A stretch of DNA of 64,000 bases. Source: UBA1479 sp048263775 (GTDB lineage: Bacteria; Pseudomonadota; Alphaproteobacteria; Rhodospirillales; Casp-alpha2). The first letter of the stretch is position 1. Each line of letters begins with the position of its first letter. Below the pieces are notes generated by a model. It searched no databases. It was given only the letters and a program-made list of their open reading frames with translations, and was not told the origin of the DNA. A program made the translations under genes and the position numbers. The stretch is taken from assembly GCA_048263775.1 (NCBI GenBank), contig JBLXDU010000001.1:310001-374000 (forward strand), given 5' to 3'. This document shows, piece after piece, positions 48,008 through 55,942 of the stretch.

Positions 48008-48361
48008 ATGAGACGACTGCTGCGATCCCGCCTTCTGATTGTCGCCCTGCTGCTTGCAGTGGGCGTGGGGTCCGTCGTCTCGGTGGTCCAGGCGGGACAA
48101 ATGCGTGTCGACATGGCCATGACCGGCGATGTTCAAGGTCCCGATGGCGATAGCTGTACCGCGTGCGGCACCGGCGGTGATGGGGCAAAGGCATCGATAG
48201 ATTGCGTGTCGGCCTGTCACCTTTCCGCAATCGATATGGTCGATGGCCGCGCGGCCGCCGGTATGGCCGATGACCGAACGTATCCCCTAGATCGCAGGCA
48301 ATTCGCGCGGTCATCCGGGCCTCTGCTCGACCCCTCTCCCCCAAAATCCATTCTCGGTTAG
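48008..48361 (+). CDS. Small Cys-containing exported protein upstream of the copper oxidase operon
   Basis: This is a 117-residue protein with a signal peptide (LLIVALLLAVGVGSVVS, cleavage near VQA-GQM), then CTACGTG and SIDCVSACHLSAID, and a C-terminus DPSPPKSILG. CTAC followed by Gly is not a heme motif because no His follows the second Cys. It resembles the protein at 45843-46208 in plan. It may be the first gene of the copper oxidase operon; the gap to the next start is 137 bases. Confidence 0.68.
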   Translation: MRRLLRSRLLIVALLLAVGVGSVVSVVQAGQMRVDMAMTGDVQGPDGDSCTACGTGGDGAKASIDCVSACHLSAIDMVDGRAAAGMADDRTYPLDRRQFARSSGPLLDPSPPKSILG

Positions 48362-48498
48362 TGCGCAGCCGGCGAAAGCCTTTGCTTTTGCCACGCGTCA
48401 CGTCTTAGGCCCGCCTCCTCCATACGGGGCAGGTGAGGCTTTGTTGGTACAGGCACGTCAGCCTGTCCGCCTCCATACCCGAGAATGGACATCATCTA

Positions 48499-49926
48499 AT
48501 GAAAAACACGTTCAACAACGGCCTGTCGCGCCGTTCCTTCCTTGCCGCCGCCGGCGCCGCGGCAGGGGTGGCTGCCGTGCCCGCCTGGGCAGCACCTTCG
48601 CTTCCCCTGCGTCAAATCGATTTGGCCGCCGCCCCCGGTGCGACCCACCTAGTGGACAGTGACGGGACGAAAACCAAAGTCTGGTCGTACAACGGTCGCG
48701 TGCCCGGCCCGGAAATCCGGATACGCCAAGGCGAACGTCTGCGCGTCGCCGTGCGCAACGGACTGACTGAAGAGACGACGGTTCACTGGCACGGGCTTCG
48801 CGTGCCCCATGCGATGGACGGCGTGCCACATCTGACGCAAAAGCCCATCGCGCCTGGCGAAACCTTTGTTTACGAGTTCGATGCACCCGACGCCGGAACT
48901 TATTGGTATCACCCCCATCAGCGGAGCTTCGAGCAGGTCGGGCGTGGCCTTTATGGCCCCCTGATCATCGAGGAAACGAACCCGCCCCAAGTGGACCGTG
49001 ATGTGACCTGGGTATTGGACGACTGGCGCTTGCTGATAGATGCGCAGATCAGCGAGGATTTCGGGAATCGCCATGATATGAGCCATGCCGGCCGCATCGG
49101 CAACACGGTTACGGTCAATGGCCGGATCACCGATATGTTCGAAGCCAGGGCAGGCGAGCGTATCCGCCTGCGCCTGATCAATGCCGCCAACGCCCGTATC
49201 TTCGGTCTGGAATTCGACGGTCATACACCCTGGGTCATCGCCTATGACGGTCAGCCGGTTGACCCGCACCAGGTGACGGGACGGTTGGACATCGGACCGG
49301 CCATGAGGATCGATCTGATCCTCGACCTGACCGGCGATCCTGGCGATGCCTTCGCCGTCAGGGACACCTTCTACAGCCGTCTGAAATACCGACTGTTGAA
49401 TGTCGTCTACGGACCCAAGCGGCTGCGGGATAAGCCGATGCGCAAGGTCGCGGCGTTGCCCGACAACACCATGCCCGAACCTGACCTGGCTTCTGCCGAG
49501 CGTCATCACATCGCGTTCGGCGGCGGCATGATGGGCGGTATGGCCATGGCCAAGATGGGCGGACGTGAGGTCGGCATGATGGAGATGATGCGGAACGGCA
49601 AGGCCTGGACGGTCAACGGCGTCGCTGCCACGGGTCACGTCATGGACCCCATTCTGACGCTGGCGCGGAACCGCTCCTACATCCTGGCTCTGGACAACCA
49701 GACAGCCTGGTATCACCCCATCCATTTGCATGGACACTCCTTTCGCGTGATCAGCCGAAACGGCGAGCCGACCCGTCATAAGGAATGGCAGGACACGGTT
49801 ATGATGGCGCCGCGCGAACAGGTCGAAATCGCCTTCGTCGCCGACAACCCCGGCGGCTGGATGTTCCATTGCCACATCCTGGAACACCAGGCCGGCGGCA
49901 TGATGGGTGTCATACAGGTGACATGA
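48499..49926 (+). CDS. Multicopper oxidase (CopA/CueO type), Tat-exported
   Basis: This is a 475-residue periplasmic oxidase. The Tat signal is SRRSFLAAAGAAAG (from residue 10). All four copper-binding motifs are present: HWHGLR, WYHPHQ, HPIHLHGHSF and HCHILEHQAGGMM with the Cys and Met of the type 1 site. A Met/Gly-rich segment (GGGMMGGMAMAKMGG and MMEMM, about residues 335-365) resembles the Met-rich insert of CueO that gates Cu(I). The likely role is oxidation of toxic Cu(I) to Cu(II). It leads a coupled operon of cytochromes and thiol/copper chaperones. Confidence 0.94.
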   Translation: MKNTFNNGLSRRSFLAAAGAAAGVAAVPAWAAPSLPLRQIDLAAAPGATHLVDSDGTKTKVWSYNGRVPGPEIRIRQGERLRVAVRNGLTEETTVHWHGLRVPHAMDGVPHLTQKPIAPGETFVYEFDAPDAGTYWYHPHQRSFEQVGRGLYGPLIIEETNPPQVDRDVTWVLDDWRLLIDAQISEDFGNRHDMSHAGRIGNTVTVNGRITDMFEARAGERIRLRLINAANARIFGLEFDGHTPWVIAYDGQPVDPHQVTGRLDIGPAMRIDLILDLTGDPGDAFAVRDTFYSRLKYRLLNVVYGPKRLRDKPMRKVAALPDNTMPEPDLASAERHHIAFGGGMMGGMAMAKMGGREVGMMEMMRNGKAWTVNGVAATGHVMDPILTLARNRSYILALDNQTAWYHPIHLHGHSFRVISRNGEPTRHKEWQDTVMMAPREQVEIAFVADNPGGWMFHCHILEHQAGGMMGVIQVT

Positions 49927-49938
49927 GGAGGGCCGGAA

Positions 49939-50658
49939 ATGAGACGAAACCTATTCTCCACGGCCGGCGCGATTATCGCGGCCTTGTTCACCGGGTTCAT
50001 CGGCACGGCGCGGGCGGACGGCGACCCCGACCGTGGTCGAAAAGCCTTTTTGCAATGTCTGTCCTGCCATTCAGCCCGTCCCGGCCTCCACAAGACCGGC
50101 CCCAGTCTGGCGACGGTCGCCGGGCAGAAAGCCGCAACGGTTGAAGGATTCGGGCGATACAGCGATGCCCTTAAGGCTTCCGGCTTGGTCTGGAACGATG
50201 AAAAACTGGACGCCTGGATGCTCGATCCCAGGGGGCTGGTTCCCGGAACGTCCATGAACATTCCGGGCATCAAGTCGACGTCCGACCGTCGAGATATCAT
50301 CGCCTTTTTGAAGGCCGTGAAAGCCGAACAGTCAGCTGAAAGGTCACCGGCACCTTCAAATGAATCCGGTGGCAGCATGATGATGGGGGATCGCCCTATG
50401 CCTGATCTGGAAGCACTGGGTCCGGAGCGTCAGGTCGCGTCGCTGACCTACTGCCGAGGCACCTATCATGTGCGTACGGTAGCCGGGCAGGTTCAGAAAA
50501 TCTGGGAGTTCAATCTCCGGTTCAAATCGGACTCTAGTGATAAGGGGCCGATGGCGGGGAAGCCGGTGATCATCCCCAAGGGCATGAGGGGGGATCGATT
50601 CTTCGTCATCTTTGCCCAACCGTCCGAGATTAGCCCGTTCATCGAAAACCGATGCTGA
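49939..50658 (+). CDS. Cytochrome c with an extra C-terminal domain
   Basis: This is a 239-residue exported protein with a signal peptide (cleavage near ARA-DGD) and a class I cytochrome c domain (CLSCH near 36-40, Met ligand in PGTSMNIPG). A Ser/Pro linker with SMMMGDRPM follows, then a C-terminal domain of about 85 residues (TYCRGTYHVRTVAGQVQKIWEF, ending FIENRC) that I do not recognise. It starts 12 bases after the oxidase gene and could carry electrons to or from the oxidase, by inference. Confidence 0.86.
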   Translation: MRRNLFSTAGAIIAALFTGFIGTARADGDPDRGRKAFLQCLSCHSARPGLHKTGPSLATVAGQKAATVEGFGRYSDALKASGLVWNDEKLDAWMLDPRGLVPGTSMNIPGIKSTSDRRDIIAFLKAVKAEQSAERSPAPSNESGGSMMMGDRPMPDLEALGPERQVASLTYCRGTYHVRTVAGQVQKIWEFNLRFKSDSSDKGPMAGKPVIIPKGMRGDRFFVIFAQPSEISPFIENRC

Positions 50659-50706
50659 ATCAGTCCGGCGTAACTCAGTTAATCCAGTGTCAAAAAGGAA
50701 ATGATC

Positions 50707-51156
50707 ATGACCATTAGAAACCGAATTCAAGCGGCCATCTTTGCGGTCTTGCTCAGCGCTGTTACTGCCGTTTCTACTCTTGCGGCCGACCGGCCTGATG
50801 CCACCATCATCAAGAACCCGCAGTGCGGCTGTTGCGAAAGCTACGCCGATTACCTTCGCGAGAACGGCTTCAAGGTAACGGTCAAGGCATCCCACGACCT
50901 TACCTTGATGAAGCGTGAGATGGGCGTGCCTGATGACTTCGCGGGCTGCCACACCATGGTGCTCGATAAATACGTTGTCGAAGGCCACGTCCCGGTTTCC
51001 GCCATCGACAAGCTTCTGGCCGAACGTCCGGACATCAAGGGAATTTCCCTGCCGGGCATGCCGCAAGGATCACCCGGAATGTCGGGTACAAAGACCGCCC
51101 CCTTCACCGTCTATCAATTCGGCCAAGGGCCGGCAAAGGTCTTCACGGTCGAATGA
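50707..51156 (+). CDS. DUF411 metal-binding protein
   Basis: This 149-residue exported protein of the DUF411 family is often found in copper-resistance clusters. After the signal peptide the metal motif CGCC (C40-C43) appears in KNPQCGCCESYADYLRENGF, and a further Cys is in DFAGCHTMVLDKYVVEGHVP. ATG 50707 is chosen over ATG 50701 because AAGGA is then seven bases upstream. The next gene overlaps its stop. Confidence 0.9.
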   Translation: MTIRNRIQAAIFAVLLSAVTAVSTLAADRPDATIIKNPQCGCCESYADYLRENGFKVTVKASHDLTLMKREMGVPDDFAGCHTMVLDKYVVEGHVPVSAIDKLLAERPDIKGISLPGMPQGSPGMSGTKTAPFTVYQFGQGPAKVFTVE

Positions 51157-51602
51157 TGGCGGACTTCAAACCAACCGCCTTCATGATGGTTGCGGCAACC
51201 GTCGGGTCAATTTCCCTGCCGGTTGCCGCGCAATCACCCGAGACGGACAACCTTGCCCGGGGCCGCACGCTTTACCAAACCCACTGCGCCAGTTGTCACG
51301 GCAAGAACCTGGAAGGGCAGTCCGATTGGCAGATCCGCCGGCCGGACGGCCGCCTGCCGGCCCCGCCGCATGATCGAACGGGACATACCTGGCACCATCC
51401 AGATGAGCACCTGTTCCAGATGACCAAGCACGGTCTTGTTCCGCCGTTGGCACCAGAGGGATACGAAAGCGACATGCCGGCGTTCGGCGATGTTCTTTCG
51501 GACGACGAGATCTGGTCCGTACTCGACTTCATCAAAAGCACCTGGCCGGACCGTTTTCAGCGTCGGCAGCAGGACGTCACCAAAAGGGCGAATGAGAAAT
51601 GA
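51153..51602 (+). CDS. Small cytochrome c
   Basis: This is a 149-residue exported class I cytochrome c with CASCH (near residues 46-50) and a Met ligand in YESDMPAFGDVLSDDEIW. The His-rich stretch HDRTGHTWHHPDEHLF is typical of the family seen in copper clusters. The start overlaps the DUF411 stop (ATGATG), so ATG 51156 is equally possible. It is translationally coupled to the 47-residue peptide after it. Confidence 0.9.
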   Translation: MMADFKPTAFMMVAATVGSISLPVAAQSPETDNLARGRTLYQTHCASCHGKNLEGQSDWQIRRPDGRLPAPPHDRTGHTWHHPDEHLFQMTKHGLVPPLAPEGYESDMPAFGDVLSDDEIWSVLDFIKSTWPDRFQRRQQDVTKRANEK

Positions 51603-51742
51603 GCGATATGATGGGAACCGATTGTGCCATGGGCTGGGGAATGACCCTGGCGGGCGCATTGGTCGCCGGACTGGCATTGTTGGTCGCGGCGGCATTGATC
51701 AAGTATCTGTTCACGAGCGGCGGGAGAAGCCGCCATGAGTGA
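51599..51742 (+). CDS. 47-residue membrane peptide
   Basis: This short reading frame fills the gap between the cytochrome and the DsbE-like gene, overlapping the first by four bases (ATGA) and the second by eight. It starts MSDMMGTDCAMGWGMT, has one hydrophobic helix (LAGALVAGLALLVAAALI) and a basic end GGRSRHE. The Met/Cys-rich N-terminus would face the periplasm under the positive-inside rule. Its perfect fit in the coupled operon argues that it is real. Role unknown; Cu binding is possible. Confidence 0.72.
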   Translation: MSDMMGTDCAMGWGMTLAGALVAGLALLVAAALIKYLFTSGGRSRHE

Positions 51743-52322
51743 AATGCTCCTTGAAGCAGGACAAAGGCGCCGCACAGCGATTTTGTTCTGGGGGCCTGTG
51801 ATGGTGTTCGCGGGCTTGGCCACAGCGCTGGGTTGGGGTTTGACGCGCGATCCGAAGGTGCTGCCCTCGGCCCTGATCGATAAGCCGGTGCCCGAGTTCA
51901 ATCTGCCGCCGGTCAAGGGACGAACCTCGGGCCTCGCGTCGGCGGATCTCTCGGGTGAGGTGTCTATCGTCAACGTATTCGCTTCCTGGTGCCTACCATG
52001 CAAAGCGGAACATCCGATTTGGATGGATCTCAAGGCGCGGAACGTCGTGCCCATTCACGGGCTGAACTATAAAGACACGCCCGATGATGCCTCGGCTTGG
52101 CTCAACCGGCTTGGCGATCCCTACAAGCGGACAGGCGCCGATCTCGATGGCCGTGTCGCCATCGACTGGGGTGTCTATGGCGTGCCGGAAACGTTCATCG
52201 TCTCCGCCGACGGGCGTATCGCCTACAAGCACGTGGGGCCTGTGACACAGGTAATCGTGGACGGCACGCTCATGCCCATCGTCGACCGCCTGCGGCGGAA
52301 AGCCGAAGGGGCAAAGCCATGA
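51735..52322 (+). CDS. DsbE/CcmG-like thiol-disulfide protein
   Basis: This is a 195-residue membrane-anchored thioredoxin-fold protein: TM helix about residues 15-35, then ASWCLPCKAEHP (C86, C89), GLNYKD, and the cis-Pro in GVYGVPETFIVS. This matches CcmG/DsbE, which keeps apocytochrome c heme-site thiols reduced. Within an operon with two cytochromes c this role is plausible; the rest of the ccm system is not in the window. Confidence 0.9.
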   Translation: MSEMLLEAGQRRRTAILFWGPVMVFAGLATALGWGLTRDPKVLPSALIDKPVPEFNLPPVKGRTSGLASADLSGEVSIVNVFASWCLPCKAEHPIWMDLKARNVVPIHGLNYKDTPDDASAWLNRLGDPYKRTGADLDGRVAIDWGVYGVPETFIVSADGRIAYKHVGPVTQVIVDGTLMPIVDRLRRKAEGAKP

Positions 52323-52879
52323 CCGTGATGACGCGCCGTCGGGCCATGACGGTCATGGCCGCGGCATCCTTGATGTTGCCGGCTGCCGTCGCAGGCGCCG
52401 CGGGAACGGCTAAGACCTTTAACCTGCACGATGCACCACTGCCAATGCCGGAGGTCGCGTTCGCGTACGAAGACGGCCGGCCCGGATCTCTCGCGGACTT
52501 CCGGGGTAAACATGTGCTTCTAAATATATGGGCAACATGGTGTCCACCCTGCCGCGAAGAGATGTCGACGCTTGACCGCCTGCAGGGCCTTCTGGGCGGC
52601 AACGACTTTCATGTGTTGCCACTTTCGATCGACCGGGCGGGAGTGAAGGTCGTGCGGGATTTCTATGCCAAGACCGGCATCGAGAACCTGAAAATCTACA
52701 TGGATCAGAATGCACGGGTCATGCGTGTCCTGAAGTTGGGCGGGTTACCGACGACCTTCCTGATCGGCCCAAGCGGGCAGCAGTTGGGCGGGTTGGTCGG
52801 TGCCGCGGAATGGGATGCGCCAGATTTGGTCGCCCTGTTCCGGGACCGGATTGCGTCAGCAAAGAATCAAAGGAGATAG
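52319..52879 (+). CDS. TlpA-like periplasmic thiol-disulfide protein
   Basis: This is a 186-residue exported thioredoxin-fold protein with a signal peptide (cleavage near AGA-AGT), active site ATWCPPCREEM (C75, C78) and cis-Pro in LGGLPTTFLIG. TlpA-type reductases keep copper-binding thiols of Sco and cytochrome oxidase CuA reduced. It overlaps the DsbE-like gene by four bases and is close to a Sco gene, in keeping with that job. Confidence 0.9.
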   Translation: MTVMTRRRAMTVMAAASLMLPAAVAGAAGTAKTFNLHDAPLPMPEVAFAYEDGRPGSLADFRGKHVLLNIWATWCPPCREEMSTLDRLQGLLGGNDFHVLPLSIDRAGVKVVRDFYAKTGIENLKIYMDQNARVMRVLKLGGLPTTFLIGPSGQQLGGLVGAAEWDAPDLVALFRDRIASAKNQRR

Positions 52880-52883
52880 AGCG

Positions 52884-53171
52884 ATGAAGAATGGACAACA
52901 AGCAGTACCCGCGGTTTCAACCGCCCAACGCGCCGTCAACAAGCTCTGGCCCTATGTCACCGGGCGCCGTGGTTGGATTCTGTTCGGGCTCGCCGCCATC
53001 GGTGGCGGCCTGGCGATGAACTGGGGCACGGTGGTCGCCCTGGGCCTGGCGCCGCTTCTTCTTGGTGTGCTGCCCTGTGTCGCCATGTGTGCGCTGGGCA
53101 TGTGCATGAGCGGGGGGAGCGGAAAATGTTCGTCCAAGCCAGGGGAGAAGGAAAAGCCAGACGATGTCTGA
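52884..53171 (+). CDS. Small membrane protein with a Cys/Met-rich C-terminus
   Basis: This is a 95-residue protein with two hydrophobic segments (about 32-45 and 48-64) followed by LPCVAMCALGMCMSGGSGKC, which places three Cys and several Met at the membrane edge, and an acidic/basic tail. Such proteins recur in metal-resistance clusters; a copper- or silver-binding role is inferred. AGGAG lies before ATG 52884. It overlaps the sco gene by eight bases. Confidence 0.8.
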   Translation: MKNGQQAVPAVSTAQRAVNKLWPYVTGRRGWILFGLAAIGGGLAMNWGTVVALGLAPLLLGVLPCVAMCALGMCMSGGSGKCSSKPGEKEKPDDV

Positions 53172-53838
53172 CAGCACTTCCAGCGCGCCGAAGGATAGCC
53201 CCCGTCTCCGGGGTGTGCGATGGGCCGCTTGGGGACTTGTCCTGATCACGGCCATGGCTGTGGCCGGTATCGCCGGCTGGCGCACCTTTAAGCCGGAACC
53301 GCCGTTGCCCACGGCACGACAACTTGGCCAAGCCATGATCAAAAGCCAATTCACACTGACAGATCACCACGGTCATACGGTCACAGAGAAGGACTTCCAT
53401 GGACGATGGCAGCTTGTGTTTTTCGGGTTCACATTCTGTCCCGACGTCTGCCCGACAACGCTCTCGGTCATGGCCCAGGTTCTGGATATTCTGGGGGAGG
53501 ACGCGAACAAGGTGGCACCGATGTTCATCACGGTTGATCCGGAGCGCGACACAGCCGAGGTTATGGCCGAATATGTCGAGGCCTTCCACCCGGATATCGT
53601 CGGCCTTACCGGCACGCCTGAGCAGATCAAACAGGCTGCGAAGTCGTTCCGGGTTTTTTACGGGAAAACCGAAAAAGCCAACGCGCCGGGCGGCTACGTT
53701 ATGGGGCATTCGGGATACATGTACCTGATGACGCCGGACGGCTCGTACGACGCGGTGTTCTCGGAAAACCTTCATCCGCCGGAGAAAATCGCGGCGGAGA
53801 TCCAACGTCGCCTGAAGAACGAAAGAATTGAAAAATGA
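53164..53838 (+). CDS. SCO1/SenC-family copper chaperone
   Basis: This is a 224-residue membrane-anchored thioredoxin-fold protein with TM helix about residues 20-40, the copper motif FCPDVCPT (C92, C96), DPERDT and the distal copper His in GYVMGHSGYMYL. Sco proteins insert copper into CuA sites or act as thiol reductases. The gene overlaps its neighbours on both sides and was probably meant to work with the PCu(A)C chaperone that follows, which is broken. Confidence 0.93.
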   Translation: MSDSTSSAPKDSPRLRGVRWAAWGLVLITAMAVAGIAGWRTFKPEPPLPTARQLGQAMIKSQFTLTDHHGHTVTEKDFHGRWQLVFFGFTFCPDVCPTTLSVMAQVLDILGEDANKVAPMFITVDPERDTAEVMAEYVEAFHPDIVGLTGTPEQIKQAAKSFRVFYGKTEKANAPGGYVMGHSGYMYLMTPDGSYDAVFSENLHPPEKIAAEIQRRLKNERIEK

Positions 53839-54335
53839 AATCACTGAAATTGAGTCTGTTCGCCTTCATTGCTGCCTTCACTCTGCTGATACAGGCACGC
53901 GGCGCGTCAGCAGGAGACGCTTCAATTGTCATTGAGAAACCTTGGGCGCGTGCGTCTATCCTACAATCGCGGCCGGGTGCCGCCTATTTGACGATCCGCA
54001 ATACCGGCACGAAATCGGATCGACTTCTAAAAGTCACGTCACCAGCTGCGGGCATGGTGATGATCCATGAATCCAAAGTCGCAGACGGCGTCGCGTAAAT
54101 GCAGGACCGCAATGAGGTGACTATCCTACTAGGAGCCGAAGTGGTCTTCCGCCTGGGCGGGCTGCATCTCATGCTCATAGAATTGCATGAGAAACCACGA
54201 AAGGGTGTAAATCTGACTTTGGCTTTGGAGTTCGAGCATGCCGATTCTCGAGCTTGGGGCGACCAGCCCGGAATAACCCGGCCACAAACCGCTTCGTATA
54301 GGTCCGTGCGATATAGGTCAATGCGATGGAATTGA
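53835..54335 (+). pseudogene. PCu(A)C copper chaperone, interrupted by a stop codon
   Basis: The first 87 codons give a signal peptide and a good PCu(A)C N-terminal half (EKPWARAS, GAAYLTIRNTG, MVMIHES). TAA then interrupts at 54096-54098, and the same frame continues at once as MQDRNEVTI, GAEVVFRLGGLHLML and LALEFE, the second half of the family with the copper-binding His and Met. After about 54235 the match is lost. One base change (for example AAA to TAA) plus decay of the 3' end explains this. It overlaps sco by four bases. The 5' fragment could not bind copper normally. Confidence 0.85.
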
Positions 54336-54426
54336 CTGTCGGGTTTTCTTGCAGAGTGTAAGACACTTGAATATAGAACGGCCAGACTTTGCGGCCAATC
54401 TGCCGGGCTGAAGGGAATGATTTGCT

Positions 54427-55056
54427 ATGAATGATCGTCATGAGCATTGGAATGACGTGTATGGGGCCCGCGAAGAGACTGCGCTAACCTGGTTCGAGGC
54501 AATCCCCACCGTATCTCTCGAACTGATCCGTAAGTACGCCGATGCAAACGACCCTATCCTGGATGTCGGCGGTGGCGCTTCCCGGATCGTCGACAGCTTG
54601 ATTGATCTCGGCTTCAGCCGCATCTCGATCTTGGACCTATCCGAAGCAGGAATGAATGTGTCACGCTGCCGACTGGGGTCGCGGGCAGACAAGGTAACGT
54701 GGATCACAGAAGACGTAACCAAATGGGTTCCCGATCAGCCCTGCCGGCTCTGGCATGATCGAGCGGTGTTCCATTTTCTGACATCAAAAGACGACTGCAG
54801 GGCCTACGTTTCGAGGATGCTGTCAGCGCTCGAGCCCAGTGGAATTGCGATTATTATGACGTTTGCAGAGGACGGGCCGGAGATGTGCTCCGGGTTGCCT
54901 GTTATGCGTTATTCGCCCGAAGACCTGGTAGCCACCTTGGAAGAAATCGCGCCGGGTGCTTTGAAAACGGTCGATATGCGGAAGCATGTGCACATGACAC
55001 CCAAAGGGAACGAGCAGAGGTTTCAGGTTTCTGTCTTACGGAAGGCTGGTCAATAA
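54427..55056 (+). CDS. Class I SAM-dependent methyltransferase
   Basis: This is a 209-residue protein with WNDVYGAREETALTWFE at the start, the SAM loop ILDVGGGASRIVDSL and the motif IV region LWHDRAVFHFLTSKDD. This is a recognised small-methyltransferase family; some members methylate tellurite, selenite or thiols, but nothing here fixes the substrate. It stands alone in a less GC-rich stretch between the copper operon and the Met-rich protein; the 208 bases after it show no feature. Confidence 0.85.
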   Translation: MNDRHEHWNDVYGAREETALTWFEAIPTVSLELIRKYADANDPILDVGGGASRIVDSLIDLGFSRISILDLSEAGMNVSRCRLGSRADKVTWITEDVTKWVPDQPCRLWHDRAVFHFLTSKDDCRAYVSRMLSALEPSGIAIIMTFAEDGPEMCSGLPVMRYSPEDLVATLEEIAPGALKTVDMRKHVHMTPKGNEQRFQVSVLRKAGQ

Positions 55057-55264
55057 GATTTAGTTTGATCGCAGGCGCTAGGTGAAGAAACCTCCCCACT
55101 CAGAACCTGCGATCCTGATTCTCCCCTCGTTTACCTCGAATTTCGCCCTGCCAATTGTGTTGCTCGCTAACTACCAGCTTGCCGAATAAGAGGCGTAGTT
55201 GAATTTGAACATGATCAATCTCAGTTCACCTAGGCAATGGAAAAGGTAAGTTAAATGCCGTCAC

Positions 55265-55798
55265 CTATTGAACGATCTGCATCCAGCCGGTGTGCCGGTC
55301 GACCTTGAGCTTCTGGACGACCTTTCCGTCTTTGTCCGTGATTTCGACCTCGATCACATCACCCTCTTTCTCGCTGACATTGCCAAGTTTGACGTTCTGG
55401 TTTCCGCTCCAGGCCAAGCGGTGCTCCATCATATGCTTAACTTCATCGGCCGTCAGGTCGCGGCGCAGAACCTGCATCCCTCCCCAACCGCCCATCATGG
55501 GCATTTGGCTTCCCATCATGCCGGACCCCATCATCGGCATCTGGCCCATCATGCCGTACCCGCCCATCATGGGCATTTGGCCTCCCATCATGCCGGGCCC
55601 CATCATCGGCATTTGGCCCATCATGCCGTACCCGCCCATCATGGGCATTTGGCTTCCCATCATGCCTTGGCCCATCATCGGCATTTGGCCTTGGCTGGAA
55701 TTCGAGTTTCCGGAGCCATGGGCGAACGCCGATGTGGTGATCGACATGGCCAAAACACAGGCCACGGCCAATCCGGCCAGCTTCGTTTTACGTGTCAT
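55265..55798 (-). CDS. Met/Gly-rich repeat protein, probable periplasmic copper binder
   Basis: This is a 177-residue exported protein with a signal peptide (cleavage near AFA-HGS). The middle (about residues 35-105) is built of 24-residue repeats rich in QMPMMG, GMMG and GYG with about 40% Met. The C-terminal 65 residues form a small domain (LTADEVKHMMEHRLAW, GNVSEKEGDVIEVEITDKDGKVV) with a PepSY-like look. Dense MM pairs suggest Cu(I)/Ag(I) binding, by inference. GGAG lies seven bases before ATG 55798; an upstream in-frame start is less likely. Confidence 0.83.
   Translation of the reverse strand: MTRKTKLAGLAVACVLAMSITTSAFAHGSGNSNSSQGQMPMMGQGMMGSQMPMMGGYGMMGQMPMMGPGMMGGQMPMMGGYGMMGQMPMMGSGMMGSQMPMMGGWGGMQVLRRDLTADEVKHMMEHRLAWSGNQNVKLGNVSEKEGDVIEVEITDKDGKVVQKLKVDRHTGWMQIVQ
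55491..55690. repeat. 72-bp tandem repeat inside the Met-rich gene
   Basis: Units begin at 55491, 55563 and 55635 with CCCATCATGGGCATTTGGC, an exact period of 72 bases (24 codons), about 2.7 copies. Copies differ at only a few bases, so the expansion is recent or under homogenisation. Confidence 0.9.
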
Positions 55799-55942
55799 GA
55801 TCAATCTCCTCTCACACTTTTTCAAAAGACGCGCCGAAATAACGACATCTTGCTTAAGGCTAAACTATTCTCGGTGTCGGTACTTTGACCTGCGTCAACT
55901 CCAGTATTGTTTGTTCGTTGAGCATCGCACCGTCTGGCCATC

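Noticed and set aside
48150..48180. CTACGTG in the small exported protein as a heme c site
   Set aside because: The heme motif needs CxxCH; here Gly follows the second Cys.
53835..54335. Reading the TAA at 54096-54098 as a recoded codon
   Set aside because: TAA is not used for selenocysteine or pyrrolysine, no recoding structure is visible, and the 3' end is also degraded, so a pseudogene is simpler.
54175..54447. 90-codon minus-strand frame over the broken PCu(A)C end
   Set aside because: No motif or ribosome site, and it overlaps the plus-strand PCu(A)C remnant; likely chance in decayed DNA.
55491..55690. CRISPR-like array
   Set aside because: The repeats are in-frame 72-bp tandem units without unique spacers and encode the Met-rich tract.
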